Positions 1-6,607 of a stretch of DNA of 8,088 nt are shown piece by piece; the first letter of the stretch is position 1; the number at the start of each line of letters is the position of its first letter. The notes under the pieces are model-generated. The model did no database searches and was not told the origin of the DNA. It was given only the letters and a program-made list of their open reading frames with translations. Location of the stretch: contig CAIXIZ010000036.1 of NCBI GenBank assembly GCA_903919625.1, positions 1 to 8,088 on the forward strand. Direction: 5' to 3'. The translations under genes and the position numbers were made by a program. The DNA comes from an uncultured Verrucomicrobiota bacterium (GTDB lineage Bacteria; Verrucomicrobiota; Verrucomicrobiia; Opitutales; Opitutaceae).

Positions 1-738
1 GAACTTGGCGGCTTCACCCGTGGGCTCGCCGTTGGTGTAGTAAAACGTCGGGCGGGCGTAGGGATAGCTTTTGTCGAGCACCGTGGTCTTGTTGGGCGTG
101 GAGCCTTCGATGGAGGCGACCTTCACCCCCGGATCGTTCATGTAGGCCATGCCCACATAACCGATGCCGTTCGGGTTTTTGGCCACTTCCGAGACGATTT
201 CCTCGTTGCCGGCCATCTTTTGCGAGGAGGAGGCATAGTCGCGCTTGTTCATGGCCAGCTCCTTGAAGTCCTTGAAGGTGCCGGACGAGGTGTTGCGGGT
301 GTAGACCGAGATTTTGCCCGCCGCACCGCCGACGGCAGACCAGTCGGTGATGTCGCCGGCAAAAATCTGCTCGACCTGCCGCTTGGTCAGCTTCGCGACC
401 GGACTTTTGGCATTGAGCACGACGGCGATGCCATCGTAGGCGACAATGGTGGGCTTCATGTTGACCCCTTTGGCCGAGGCCGCGGAGACTTCCTGGGTGG
501 TGGCGCGACGCGAGGCCATGCCGATTTGCGCGGTGCTGTCGATGATGGCAGTGATCCCGGTGGTCGAACCCTCGGCGGCGATCTCAAACGAGACGTCGGG
601 GTGGGCGGCCTTGTAGGCTTCGGCCAGCTGGGGGACGAGCTTGGCCCCAAGGGTGTCGGAGCCTTTGATGACGAGCTTCTCCGCCTGGGCGGAGGTGACG
701 GCGATCAGGGCGGAAAGGAGGAGGATGGTGGATTTCAT
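1..738 (-). CDS. pstS: PstS-like phosphate ABC transporter substrate-binding protein (3' end cut by window edge)
   Basis: This periplasmic protein would capture inorganic phosphate and hand it to the PstCAB importer. The frame is open from ATG at 738 to the window edge, giving 246 residues; family members are usually about 270-330, so the C-terminus lies outside. Residues 1-19 form a signal peptide (MKSTILLLSALIAVTSAQA) with a good cleavage site. The mature part shows the family's phosphate-binding pattern: GSDTL at 26-30, EGSTTG at 56-61, IGMASR at 72-77, YDGIAV at 101-106, then TRNTSSGTF at 147-155 with the Arg and Ser-Gly-Thr expected to contact phosphate, and GIGYVG at 191-196. The start is fixed by the signal peptide, although the bases before it (CTTCCCTCC) are pyrimidine-rich with no Shine-Dalgarno sequence. 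It follows the porin gene by 72 bp and is probably cotranscribed with it; pstC, pstA and pstB would be expected beyond coordinate 1. Family assignment comes from motifs; a related anion-binding protein is the main alternative. Confidence 0.93.
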   Translation of the reverse strand, partial: MKSTILLLSALIAVTSAQAEKLVIKGSDTLGAKLVPQLAEAYKAAHPDVSFEIAAEGSTTGITAIIDSTAQIGMASRRATTQEVSAASAKGVNMKPTIVAYDGIAVVLNAKSPVAKLTKRQVEQIFAGDITDWSAVGGAAGKISVYTRNTSSGTFKDFKELAMNKRDYASSSQKMAGNEEIVSEVAKNPNGIGYVGMAYMNDPGVKVASIEGSTPNKTTVLDKSYPYARPTFYYTNGEPTGEAAKF

Positions 739-763
739 GGAGGGAAGTTTTGAGCGTTTTCCC

Positions 764-787
764 GGCCGGCGGTGGAGGCCGCCGGCC
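764..787 (-). other. GC-rich hairpin between porin and pstS genes
   Basis: A perfect 9-bp inverted repeat (GGCCGGCGG and CCGCCGGCC) with a 6-nt loop sits in the 72-bp gap, 23 bp after the porin stop codon and 25 bp before the pstS start. The RNA on the minus strand has no U-tract after it; the sequence continues GGGAAAACGC. It is therefore not a classic intrinsic terminator. It could be a partial terminator, an attenuator or a 3' stabiliser that sets different levels of porin and PstS. The structure is seen directly; its role is inferred. Confidence 0.6.
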
Positions 788-810
788 AGGCCAGTGGTGG
801 GGAAGGCAGG

Positions 811-2160
811 TTAGAATTTCAGCACGAGATCAAGCTGGAGCAGATTGTATTTGCTGAGGATGTCTGCATTGTCCCCGATGTCGGGCGAGTTGGAGGGGGT
901 GCCCACCGTCTTGTTTTTGCGATTGCCATGGGCGTAATTGAGCGAGGTGGTCACCGCTTCGGTGATCTGGTAGTTAAGGTTGAAGACCACGCCCTGCAGG
1001 TTGACCCGGCTGTCGAAGACGTCGGAATCCACCAGATTGGGATCGAGGGCGAAGATGTCGGTGGCCTGATAATACACCTTGGCGTCCCATTCGCCCTTGA
1101 GCTTGGCTTTGCCGTACTGCCAGCCCAGCTGGTAGGCATCGCTCTGGCCTTTCAGATCGGCCCGGCCAAATTTGGTGGCGCGGGCACCGGCCTCAAAGTT
1201 GTGGGCATAATCGCCGAAAATCCGCGTGGGCGTGGAGCCGATGGACCAATCAAATTCCACGGGCAGGTCGAACACCAGCAGGTTGTTGATGCCGGAGGGA
1301 TTGGCCGCGGTGAAGGCGCCGCCGAAGTTGTTGACGAGCCCGGCGGTGGCGGCCCTGTCGGTGGCGTGGATGTAGTTATAAATGGTGGGCGCGGCCTGCA
1401 CGAAGCTCGTGGCCGAGGCGTTGTATTTGCCCACCACCTGCCAGGCGAACATCAGCTGATCCTGTTTGTTGCCGGTGGGTTTGAACGAATTCTGCTTGTT
1501 GCCGGCATCGTAGAGAAACTGGCCCAGGTTCAAATTCCAGTCGATGTCCCCGACGCGCCGGTGATATTGCTCGGCAAAGCCTTCCGGGTTGATGTCGCCG
1601 TCCCAGACCAGCAACGTGCTGACCAGGGGATTGGGCATCCGGCCACTCCAGACGGTAAAGTCGGGCGAGGGCCGCCAGCCGATGTAAACCTGCCCGACGT
1701 TGACCGTGTCGCTCGTTTTGGAATAGGGACCGCCGTCATCGGCAAACGTGATGTTGGAGGAGCGCGCATTGGTGGAATTTTCCAGCCGAAAACCAAAGAT
1801 CCAATCGCTGCCCAGCGCACCCGTGACGGCGGGGCGCAGGCGGTACCGGAAACGGTCCCGTTCCGCATTGTCGCCGGCCGGGTTCTGCCCCTGCCGGTAT
1901 TCGTAACGCAGGCGGACGTCGCCCGAAATCCGCAACGAGGTGAGCGAGGAACTCAGGTCGAGCTTGCCGGCGGCGGTATTGGTGGCGAAGTCTTTCTGGA
2001 GCGTGGCGCGGAGATCCTCGGCCTCCTGGTCGGTGATGGTGCCCTTTTTGACGAGCAGGTCGAGCAGCGGGCCGCTGTCCTGGGCGATGGCCGTAGGGAC
2101 GGCGACGCCCAAGGCGAGGACGCCGAGCAGCGTGAGTATTTTCTGGGATGTACTAAGCAT
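811..2160 (-). CDS. Putative outer-membrane porin (Porin_5-like)
   Basis: This is a predicted outer-membrane beta-barrel that would let small solutes, here perhaps phosphate, into the periplasm. It has 449 residues. Residues 1-26 are a signal peptide ending in TAIA before QDSG. A short polar helical segment follows at about 28-57 (LLDLLVKKGTITDQEAEDL), typical of this putative-porin family. The barrel begins near residue 73 with a strand of the form ISGDVRLRYEYR and has many alternating aromatic strands, including WIFGFRLENS, VYIGWRPSP and FTVWSGRMPNP. The last residues are LQLDLVLKF, and the terminal Phe is the signature recognised by the barrel assembly machinery. There are no cysteines. 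Position just upstream of pstS and behind an 11-bp-periodic repeat suggests phosphate-starvation control, but substrate specificity cannot be read from the sequence. The start is supported by the signal peptide although no Shine-Dalgarno sequence is present. It is not clearly an OprP/OprO phosphate porin. Confidence 0.88.
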   Translation of the reverse strand: MLSTSQKILTLLGVLALGVAVPTAIAQDSGPLLDLLVKKGTITDQEAEDLRATLQKDFATNTAAGKLDLSSSLTSLRISGDVRLRYEYRQGQNPAGDNAERDRFRYRLRPAVTGALGSDWIFGFRLENSTNARSSNITFADDGGPYSKTSDTVNVGQVYIGWRPSPDFTVWSGRMPNPLVSTLLVWDGDINPEGFAEQYHRRVGDIDWNLNLGQFLYDAGNKQNSFKPTGNKQDQLMFAWQVVGKYNASATSFVQAAPTIYNYIHATDRAATAGLVNNFGGAFTAANPSGINNLLVFDLPVEFDWSIGSTPTRIFGDYAHNFEAGARATKFGRADLKGQSDAYQLGWQYGKAKLKGEWDAKVYYQATDIFALDPNLVDSDVFDSRVNLQGVVFNLNYQITEAVTTSLNYAHGNRKNKTVGTPSNSPDIGDNADILSKYNLLQLDLVLKF

Positions 2161-2182
2161 GGTGATGTTGGTTCGGGTTTGG

Positions 2183-2204
2183 TTGCAGTTGCGAATTGCA
2201 GTTG
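2183..2204 (-). repeat. Perfect 9-bp direct repeat in the porin leader
   Basis: CAACTGCAA occurs twice on the minus strand, separated by TTCG, giving a 13-bp period. The copies end 22 bp before the porin start codon, in the region likely to be the untranslated leader. The repeat is seen directly. A role in binding a regulator or in mRNA structure is only a possibility. Confidence 0.55.
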
Positions 2205-2228
2205 GTCCCTCTCAAGGAGAGGAACGGA

Positions 2229-2279
2229 GCCATACTGCCCGTCCAATGTTACCAACGTGTGTCGTTTGTGTTACAAACG
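2229..2279 (-). promoter_or_regulatory. Candidate Pho-box-like repeat array and porin promoter
   Basis: On the minus strand, consecutive 11-bp units read CGTTTGTAACA (2279-2269), CAAACGACACA (2268-2258) and CGTTGGTAACA (2257-2247). The first and third differ at one base, and a fourth, weaker unit at 2246-2236 also ends in CA. Direct repeats in 11-bp steps are the known geometry of PhoB and other OmpR-family sites, where the array replaces the -35 element. A weak -10 candidate TATGGC lies at 2234-2229, 12 bp after the last GTAACA, which would give a leader of roughly 60 nt. The repeat spacing is seen; binding by a PhoB homologue is inferred from that spacing and from pstS downstream. The motif is not the E. 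coli CTGTCAT consensus. An overlapping palindrome, GTTTGT-AAC-ACAAAC at 2264-2278, offers an alternative reading as a dimer operator. Confidence 0.45.
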
Positions 2280-2420
2280 GGTGATTTGCCGCCTTGTCCC
2301 GGCAATGTCCGAACCCATGCGGAGGAAAGGTCCAACAGCCCAATTGCCCATCAATCAGACTGGCAGGCAATGGCTTGCGCGTTCGCGCATCGGCAATTTC
2401 GCCGCGATACAGCGCCAGCC

Positions 2421-5090
2421 CTAGGGCAACGGCTCCGGCTCAACCTGGGCCGTGGTGAGCTGCACCAGTTCCTGCAGCGAGGTGAAATGCCGGGCGAGGT
2501 CGAAATCGCCTCCCAACCCGCCGACGACGCGGTCAAACATCTCCTTTTTCGCCGCTTTGAGCGCCTGAATGCGTTCCTCAATTGTCCCCGCCGTGACCAT
2601 GCGGTAGACAAAAACGGTTTTCTTCTGGCCGATCCGATGCACGCGGTCCACCGCCTGGGCCTCGACGGCGGGGTTCCACCACGGGTCGAGCAGAAACACA
2701 TAATCGGCCGCATGCAGGGTGATGCCGGTGCCGGCGGCCTTGAGGGAAACGAGCATCACCGCGGCTCCCGACGCCTGCTGAAACGCCGCCACGGGTTTCT
2801 GCCGGTCGAGGGTCATGCCGGTGAGTTCGAAACGCGGCAGCTCCGGAAATTTTTCCATGAGCGCCCCGCGCACCCGGTCGAGCAGCATGACGAACTGGGA
2901 GAAGATGACGACCTTGTGGCCGTTGCCCACGATCTCGGCGAGTTTCTCGACGAGCAGGTTGAGCTTGCCGGAGTCGCTCAGCGGCGCATTCAGCCAGGGG
3001 AGCATGTCGGGGTCGCAGCACGTCTGGCGCAGCCGGGTGAGCAAGGCGAGGAAGCCGAAGGACTTTTCGCGCATCGCCGCGCCCACATCGTTGCCCAGCC
3101 GCTGCAGGCCCTCGCGGCAGATTTCCGCATATTGGGCGCGCTGCACCTCGGTGAGCGGGCAGATGAGGTCCATCTCAACCTTGGGCGGCAGCTCCTGCGC
3201 CACCTCGTCCTTCGTGCGCCGCAACAGGAAGGGCGCCAATTGCGCCCGCAGCCGCGTGAGCGTGCTGTCGCGGTCGGCGTGCAGCGCGGCTTCAAAGGCA
3301 TTCCGGGTGCCCAGCAGTCCCGGCAGCAGAAACCGGAAAATGCTCCAGAGGTCGAGCTGGCGGTTTTCCAGCGGCGTGCCCGTCAGCACCAGGCGGTGCC
3401 GGGCGCGGATGGCAAAGCAGGTCTGGGTGACCTTGGCGTCGGGATTTTTGATGAACTGGCCCTCGTCGAGCACGGCGTAACCAAACTCGGTGCCGGCCAG
3501 CAATGCGCGGTGCTTGCGGAGCTGCGCATAGCTCGCAAGCCAGAGGACCGGTCCGCCCGGTGTCGGCGCCGGCGGGGCGGGTGCGGCAAAATCATGGCCC
3601 GCCTTGAGCACCTCCACCGCGAGCGCCGGGAAAAATTTGGCGATTTCCTCCCGCCAGACCGGCACCACGCTCGCCGGGCAGACGATCAGTCCGGGCCGGT
3701 CGGCGACCGGGCGCGCGGCCAGCAGCGAGAGCACCTGGAGCGTTTTGCCCAGGCCCATCTCATCGGCCAGCAGTCCGTGGCAGCCGGCATCGCACAGGTG
3801 ATGCATCCACTCGACACCCCGGCGCTGGTAGGGACGGAGGATTTCCAGCCAGGAGGCGGTCACCGTTGCCGGGGTAAGCACCTGCTGCCGCCATGCCTCC
3901 AGCTCCGCTGAAAGGGTGAGGTGGAAACGGGTGTCGTTGAACAGCGAGAAAATCAGATAAGGCGGCAGGGCGCCATCGGCATGGGTTTCGGCCACACCCC
4001 GCCGCCACGCATTCAGGGCGGCCAGCTTGTCCAGCGGCAGGGTGACAATTCCGGTGCCGGGCAGGATGGCGGGGTTGACGCCGCGTTTCAGCAGGGCGTC
4101 GACCTCGGTCTCGGTGAGCAGGCGTTCGCCGGCCTTGAAGATCCAGCGCAGATCGAGCGCCCCGTCCTGGCTGCCCGCCCGCCGGGTTGCGACCGCCTCG
4201 ACCTCGATGGCGCGCGTGCCTTCCCCGAGCCGCATCGTGTCGGCATCCAGCTCGATGGCGAAAAGTTTCTTCCACGCGGCGAGCGTCCCCTTGAGGAAAT
4301 TGGGGATCTCGGCGACATTGCCCAGGAGATAGACCCCGGTGTCGTTGTGATAATGAAAGTGCGCCTTGCGCGCGTAGGCGGCGAGCCCGATGAGCTTGGC
4401 CCGTTCGGCGGAGGTGACATGGCCGTTCCCGCCGGCGTGCGCCGCCGCTCCCAGCGCCGGCTCACGTTTCCTGCCCGGACCGGCCCACCGCGCTTCAAAA
4501 GTCAGGCCGTCGACGGTGGTGGCAAACACGAGCAACAGGGTGCGGGCGACGCCCGGGGCGGGTCCGGTGGCCGTGCCTGGGCGGAGGCCGGACGGCGCAG
4601 GTGCCACGGTGTGGCGCGGCTCGCCTGCGGTAGTGTGGCCGTTATGACCGTTGCCGTTATTTGCAGGATTTTTGCCCGACTGTGCCCCGGTGGCACCTGC
4701 CGGCCGCACGTTTTCTGCCAGGGGCGAGACCTCGTCGGCGACCAGTTCTTCAATTTCATGCATGCCGGCGACGGCGAGCGCGCGGGCGATCTCGCTGTCG
4801 GTGGAAGAAGAGCGGACGGAAAGGGCGCCAGTCACATCCCATTCAATGACCACATATTGGTCATGCTTGTCCACGCGACGATGCACAATGGCGTCATGCT
4901 GGCTCAGTTCCAGCTCCCGGATCTCACTTTCGACGTAGATGCGATGGCCGGCCTCGAGCTGGCTCGGAGAAAAATGCCGTTCCCAATCGAGTTCCAGTTG
5001 GGTGAACCAGAACTCGATGGATTGGGGTGTGTAGATTCGCTTCGGGCCGTGCGCTTGCATGCGCGTAAAAAGCTCATCATCGAAAGCCAT
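2421..5090 (-). CDS. SNF2-family DNA-dependent ATPase with SWIM-like N-terminus
   Basis: This 889-residue protein is an SF2 ATPase of the SNF2/Rad54 group, expected to use ATP to translocate on double-stranded DNA and displace or remodel bound proteins. The ATPase core starts near 415 with LRPYQRRGVEWM. It has Walker A DEMGLGKT at 443-450, motif Ia LIVCPASVVPVW at 468-479, motif II LDEGQ at 541-545 (a DEAH/DEAQ variant), motif III LTGTP at 569-573, and in the second lobe VVIFSQF at 727-733, AGTGITL at 786-792, DPWWNP at 802-807 and DRVHRIGQ at 815-822. All key motor residues are present, so it should be active. Residues 39-118 resemble the N-terminal SWIM-bearing part of related bacterial SNF2 proteins but lack the zinc-binding cysteines. 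A Gly/Asn/His/Pro-rich linker spans about 130-180. Its role could be transcription recycling, like RapA, or DNA repair; nothing here decides this. It has its own promoter at 5111-5139. The AGGA before the start is 14 nt from the ATG, farther than usual. Confidence 0.95.
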   Translation of the reverse strand: MAFDDELFTRMQAHGPKRIYTPQSIEFWFTQLELDWERHFSPSQLEAGHRIYVESEIRELELSQHDAIVHRRVDKHDQYVVIEWDVTGALSVRSSSTDSEIARALAVAGMHEIEELVADEVSPLAENVRPAGATGAQSGKNPANNGNGHNGHTTAGEPRHTVAPAPSGLRPGTATGPAPGVARTLLLVFATTVDGLTFEARWAGPGRKREPALGAAAHAGGNGHVTSAERAKLIGLAAYARKAHFHYHNDTGVYLLGNVAEIPNFLKGTLAAWKKLFAIELDADTMRLGEGTRAIEVEAVATRRAGSQDGALDLRWIFKAGERLLTETEVDALLKRGVNPAILPGTGIVTLPLDKLAALNAWRRGVAETHADGALPPYLIFSLFNDTRFHLTLSAELEAWRQQVLTPATVTASWLEILRPYQRRGVEWMHHLCDAGCHGLLADEMGLGKTLQVLSLLAARPVADRPGLIVCPASVVPVWREEIAKFFPALAVEVLKAGHDFAAPAPPAPTPGGPVLWLASYAQLRKHRALLAGTEFGYAVLDEGQFIKNPDAKVTQTCFAIRARHRLVLTGTPLENRQLDLWSIFRFLLPGLLGTRNAFEAALHADRDSTLTRLRAQLAPFLLRRTKDEVAQELPPKVEMDLICPLTEVQRAQYAEICREGLQRLGNDVGAAMREKSFGFLALLTRLRQTCCDPDMLPWLNAPLSDSGKLNLLVEKLAEIVGNGHKVVIFSQFVMLLDRVRGALMEKFPELPRFELTGMTLDRQKPVAAFQQASGAAVMLVSLKAAGTGITLHAADYVFLLDPWWNPAVEAQAVDRVHRIGQKKTVFVYRMVTAGTIEERIQALKAAKKEMFDRVVGGLGGDFDLARHFTSLQELVQLTTAQVEPEPLP

Positions 5091-5110
5091 CTGACGCGGT
5101 GCAATCCTGA

Positions 5111-5139
5111 ATTGTAAATTTTATCCCTAAAATTCACAA
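5111..5139 (-). promoter_or_regulatory. Sigma-70-like promoter of the SNF2 gene with an embedded palindromic operator
   Basis: On the minus strand, TTGTGA (5139-5134) and TACAAT (5116-5111) are separated by exactly 17 bp, matching 4 of 6 and 5 of 6 bases of the sigma-70 -35 and -10 boxes. The start point would be about 5104, leaving a leader of only about 14 nt before the ATG at 5090. A 28-bp inverted repeat at 5112-5139 has 12-bp arms, TTGTGAATTTTA and TAAAATTTACAA, which match at 11 of 12 positions around a GGGA centre. It spans the spacer, the whole -35 box and five of the six -10 bases. A dimeric repressor bound there would exclude RNA polymerase. The AT-rich block stands out in GC-rich surroundings. 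Promoter and palindrome are seen; the repressor is inferred and not identified. Confidence 0.7.
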
Positions 5140-5198
5140 CCGCCCATGGACAAGTTTTTTGCCCGGTGAGGAAGGCAGCCGGGACCAAACCTGCCCGC

Positions 5199-6572
5199 TC
5201 AGGCTGACTGGATGGCGGTGCGCACGTCAGACTCGACGCGGGCAATGTCAAATGGCTTGAGCAGAACGAGATGCCCGGCAAGAAGCGGGTCGGTGGCGGA
5301 CGGCGGGAGCTGATGGGCCACAGTCGTAAAAATGGGGCGAATGCCGGGCTGGAGCTGACGGGCGAGACGGGCCAGCTCGATGCCGCTGCCCTCGCGCAGG
5401 TCCACCTCCGTCACAATCGCATCAAACGGCCGGGTGCGCAGCTGGGCGACGGTGTCGGCGTAGCGGTGGCTCTTCACCAGCTCGAACTGGTCGCGCAACA
5501 TGAGGGCAAGCATGTCGTTGACCGCCGGGTAGTCGTCATGCAGCAGCAGCGCGGGGCGGAGCACGGCGGCCGCCGGACGCATTTGTGCGAGGGCGGCGTC
5601 AAGCACCTCGCCGGCGGTTTTCGCACCGTCGGCCGGCACCACCGCGGTGGTAAGGTGGACAAAGGGCGAGCGCGTGGTCAGCGCACGGAGGCGGACGAGG
5701 GCCGCGCCATGGTCGAGGCCGGGCAGGACGAGGCCCACGCGGTGGGCATCATAGGGGCCGGCAAACTCGCCGGGCTGGAGCTGGGCGCGCAGCTCAGGCA
5801 GCCGCGCCAGCAGCCCGTCGGCGAGCGGACGCGAACCGAGCAGGACAAAGGTGAGTTTCAGCCCGAGCCAGCGGCAGCGGTAGAGCTCGCGCTGGAGGCC
5901 GTCGATGAGGAGGGCCTGTTGCGAGGTGAGGTCCACCAGGACCAGCGCGGTCGCGCCCGCGCCGTGACGCGCTTCGCCGTAGATGAGCTTGCCCTCGGCC
6001 CGCAGATGAAACGAGCCCTCGGAGCGCCAGTCCGGGCCGAGCTTCGCTTCGATCGTCTCGGCCCGTTCCACCCCGAGCCAGCGACGGGCGAGTTCGTTGG
6101 CCAGCACGATCCGGCCGTCGGCATGCACGGCGACCAGACCGACCGGCGCCAGGTCAAGCAGCAGCGAAAGAATGTCCAGATTCCGGCGCAGTTCGCCGTG
6201 CCGGGTGGCATGGTCGAGGGCGGCGGCGATCACGGTGGCGAGCGCGGACAGCAGGTGCAAATCCTCCGCCCCAAACGGCCGGGCCGCGGGCGTGACCCCG
6301 GCAACATGGAGTGCGCCGTGGAGCTTCTCCCCGCCGGCGAGCGGCAGTGTGAGCCGGTTCGCGCCAAACTCCAGCTGGTCGCCTTTGGTCGCCAGCAGTT
6401 GCACGCGGGCATCGGCAAAAAACTCCGCGCGGCCCAGGGCTTGTTCCAGCCCGCTGGTGAAGCGCTGGAAATCGGCAACGTGCGCGAAGGCGCGCGCGAG
6501 CTCACGCAACGCGGCGGGTCCGGGCAGGAGGGCGGCCTGATTGGGCGAAGCGGGCGCGAGGGGTGGTTTCAT
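5199..6572 (-). CDS. GAF / PAS-like / degenerate GGDEF / degenerate receiver signalling protein
   Basis: This is a soluble protein of 457 residues with no signal peptide or membrane segment. In order it has a GAF-like domain (about 20-122), a short linking helix, a PAS-like segment (about 134-215, with LAPVGLVAVHADGRIVLAN), a GGDEF-fold region (about 218-332) and a C-terminal receiver (about 340-457). In the GGDEF region, PYDAHRVGLVLPG (273-285) aligns without gaps to the usual RYGGDEFAVLLPG, so the catalytic signature is lost and cyclase activity is not expected. In the receiver, the acidic pair D346-D347 and the Lys in LLKPFD (K439) are kept. The phospho-acceptor position is Glu389 (VTEVDL instead of the usual TD), which cannot be phosphorylated normally and can mimic the phosphorylated state. 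It begins 35 bp after the kinase gene and is probably cotranscribed with it. There is no DNA-binding domain, so output is likely through protein contacts. The leader before the ATG is pyrimidine-rich without a Shine-Dalgarno sequence. Confidence 0.85.
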   Translation of the reverse strand: MKPPLAPASPNQAALLPGPAALRELARAFAHVADFQRFTSGLEQALGRAEFFADARVQLLATKGDQLEFGANRLTLPLAGGEKLHGALHVAGVTPAARPFGAEDLHLLSALATVIAAALDHATRHGELRRNLDILSLLLDLAPVGLVAVHADGRIVLANELARRWLGVERAETIEAKLGPDWRSEGSFHLRAEGKLIYGEARHGAGATALVLVDLTSQQALLIDGLQRELYRCRWLGLKLTFVLLGSRPLADGLLARLPELRAQLQPGEFAGPYDAHRVGLVLPGLDHGAALVRLRALTTRSPFVHLTTAVVPADGAKTAGEVLDAALAQMRPAAAVLRPALLLHDDYPAVNDMLALMLRDQFELVKSHRYADTVAQLRTRPFDAIVTEVDLREGSGIELARLARQLQPGIRPIFTTVAHQLPPSATDPLLAGHLVLLKPFDIARVESDVRTAIQSA

Positions 6573-6607
6573 CGGGCGGAGCGGGGAGGGTGGTCCAGCG
6601 GGCTGGT

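Larger units (their letters stand above)
2161..2420. other. Intergenic region between SNF2 and porin genes
   Basis: These 260 bp hold no supported gene. The porin-proximal half has the 11-bp-periodic repeat array and the leader direct repeat. The part next to the SNF2 stop codon has small inverted repeats on the minus strand: CGGC-GAAATT-GCCG, and TGCGC-GAAC-GCGCA at about 2376-2389. Neither is followed by a T-run, so no convincing intrinsic terminator for the SNF2 gene is visible. Confidence 0.6.

Noticed and set aside
772..2424. Long plus-strand open frame of 550 codons opposite the porin gene
   Set aside because: It is antisense to a gene with a signal peptide, barrel strands and terminal Phe. 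Its translation is Gly/Val-rich without recognisable domains, as expected from the opposite strand of GC-rich coding DNA.
2196..3911. Plus-strand open frame of 571 codons opposite the SNF2 gene
   Set aside because: The minus strand encodes all SNF2 motor motifs across the same bases. The plus frame is rich in Arg, Gln and His and has no domain pattern.
3921..5117. Plus-strand open frame of 398 codons opposite the N-terminal half of the SNF2 gene
   Set aside because: It is antisense to a well-supported gene and crosses its promoter and palindrome. No domain is recognisable.
5112..5139. Palindrome in the SNF2 promoter read as a CRP site or as a terminator
   Set aside because: TGTGA and its partner half are separated by 16 bp instead of the 6 bp of a CRP site. 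The stem is AT-rich and lies exactly over promoter boxes, so a terminator is less likely than an operator.
5151..5185. Possible terminator after the GAF/receiver gene (CCCGG and CCGGG stem)
   Set aside because: The stem is only 5 bp with a 12-nt loop, and on the minus strand it is followed by an A-run instead of a T-run.
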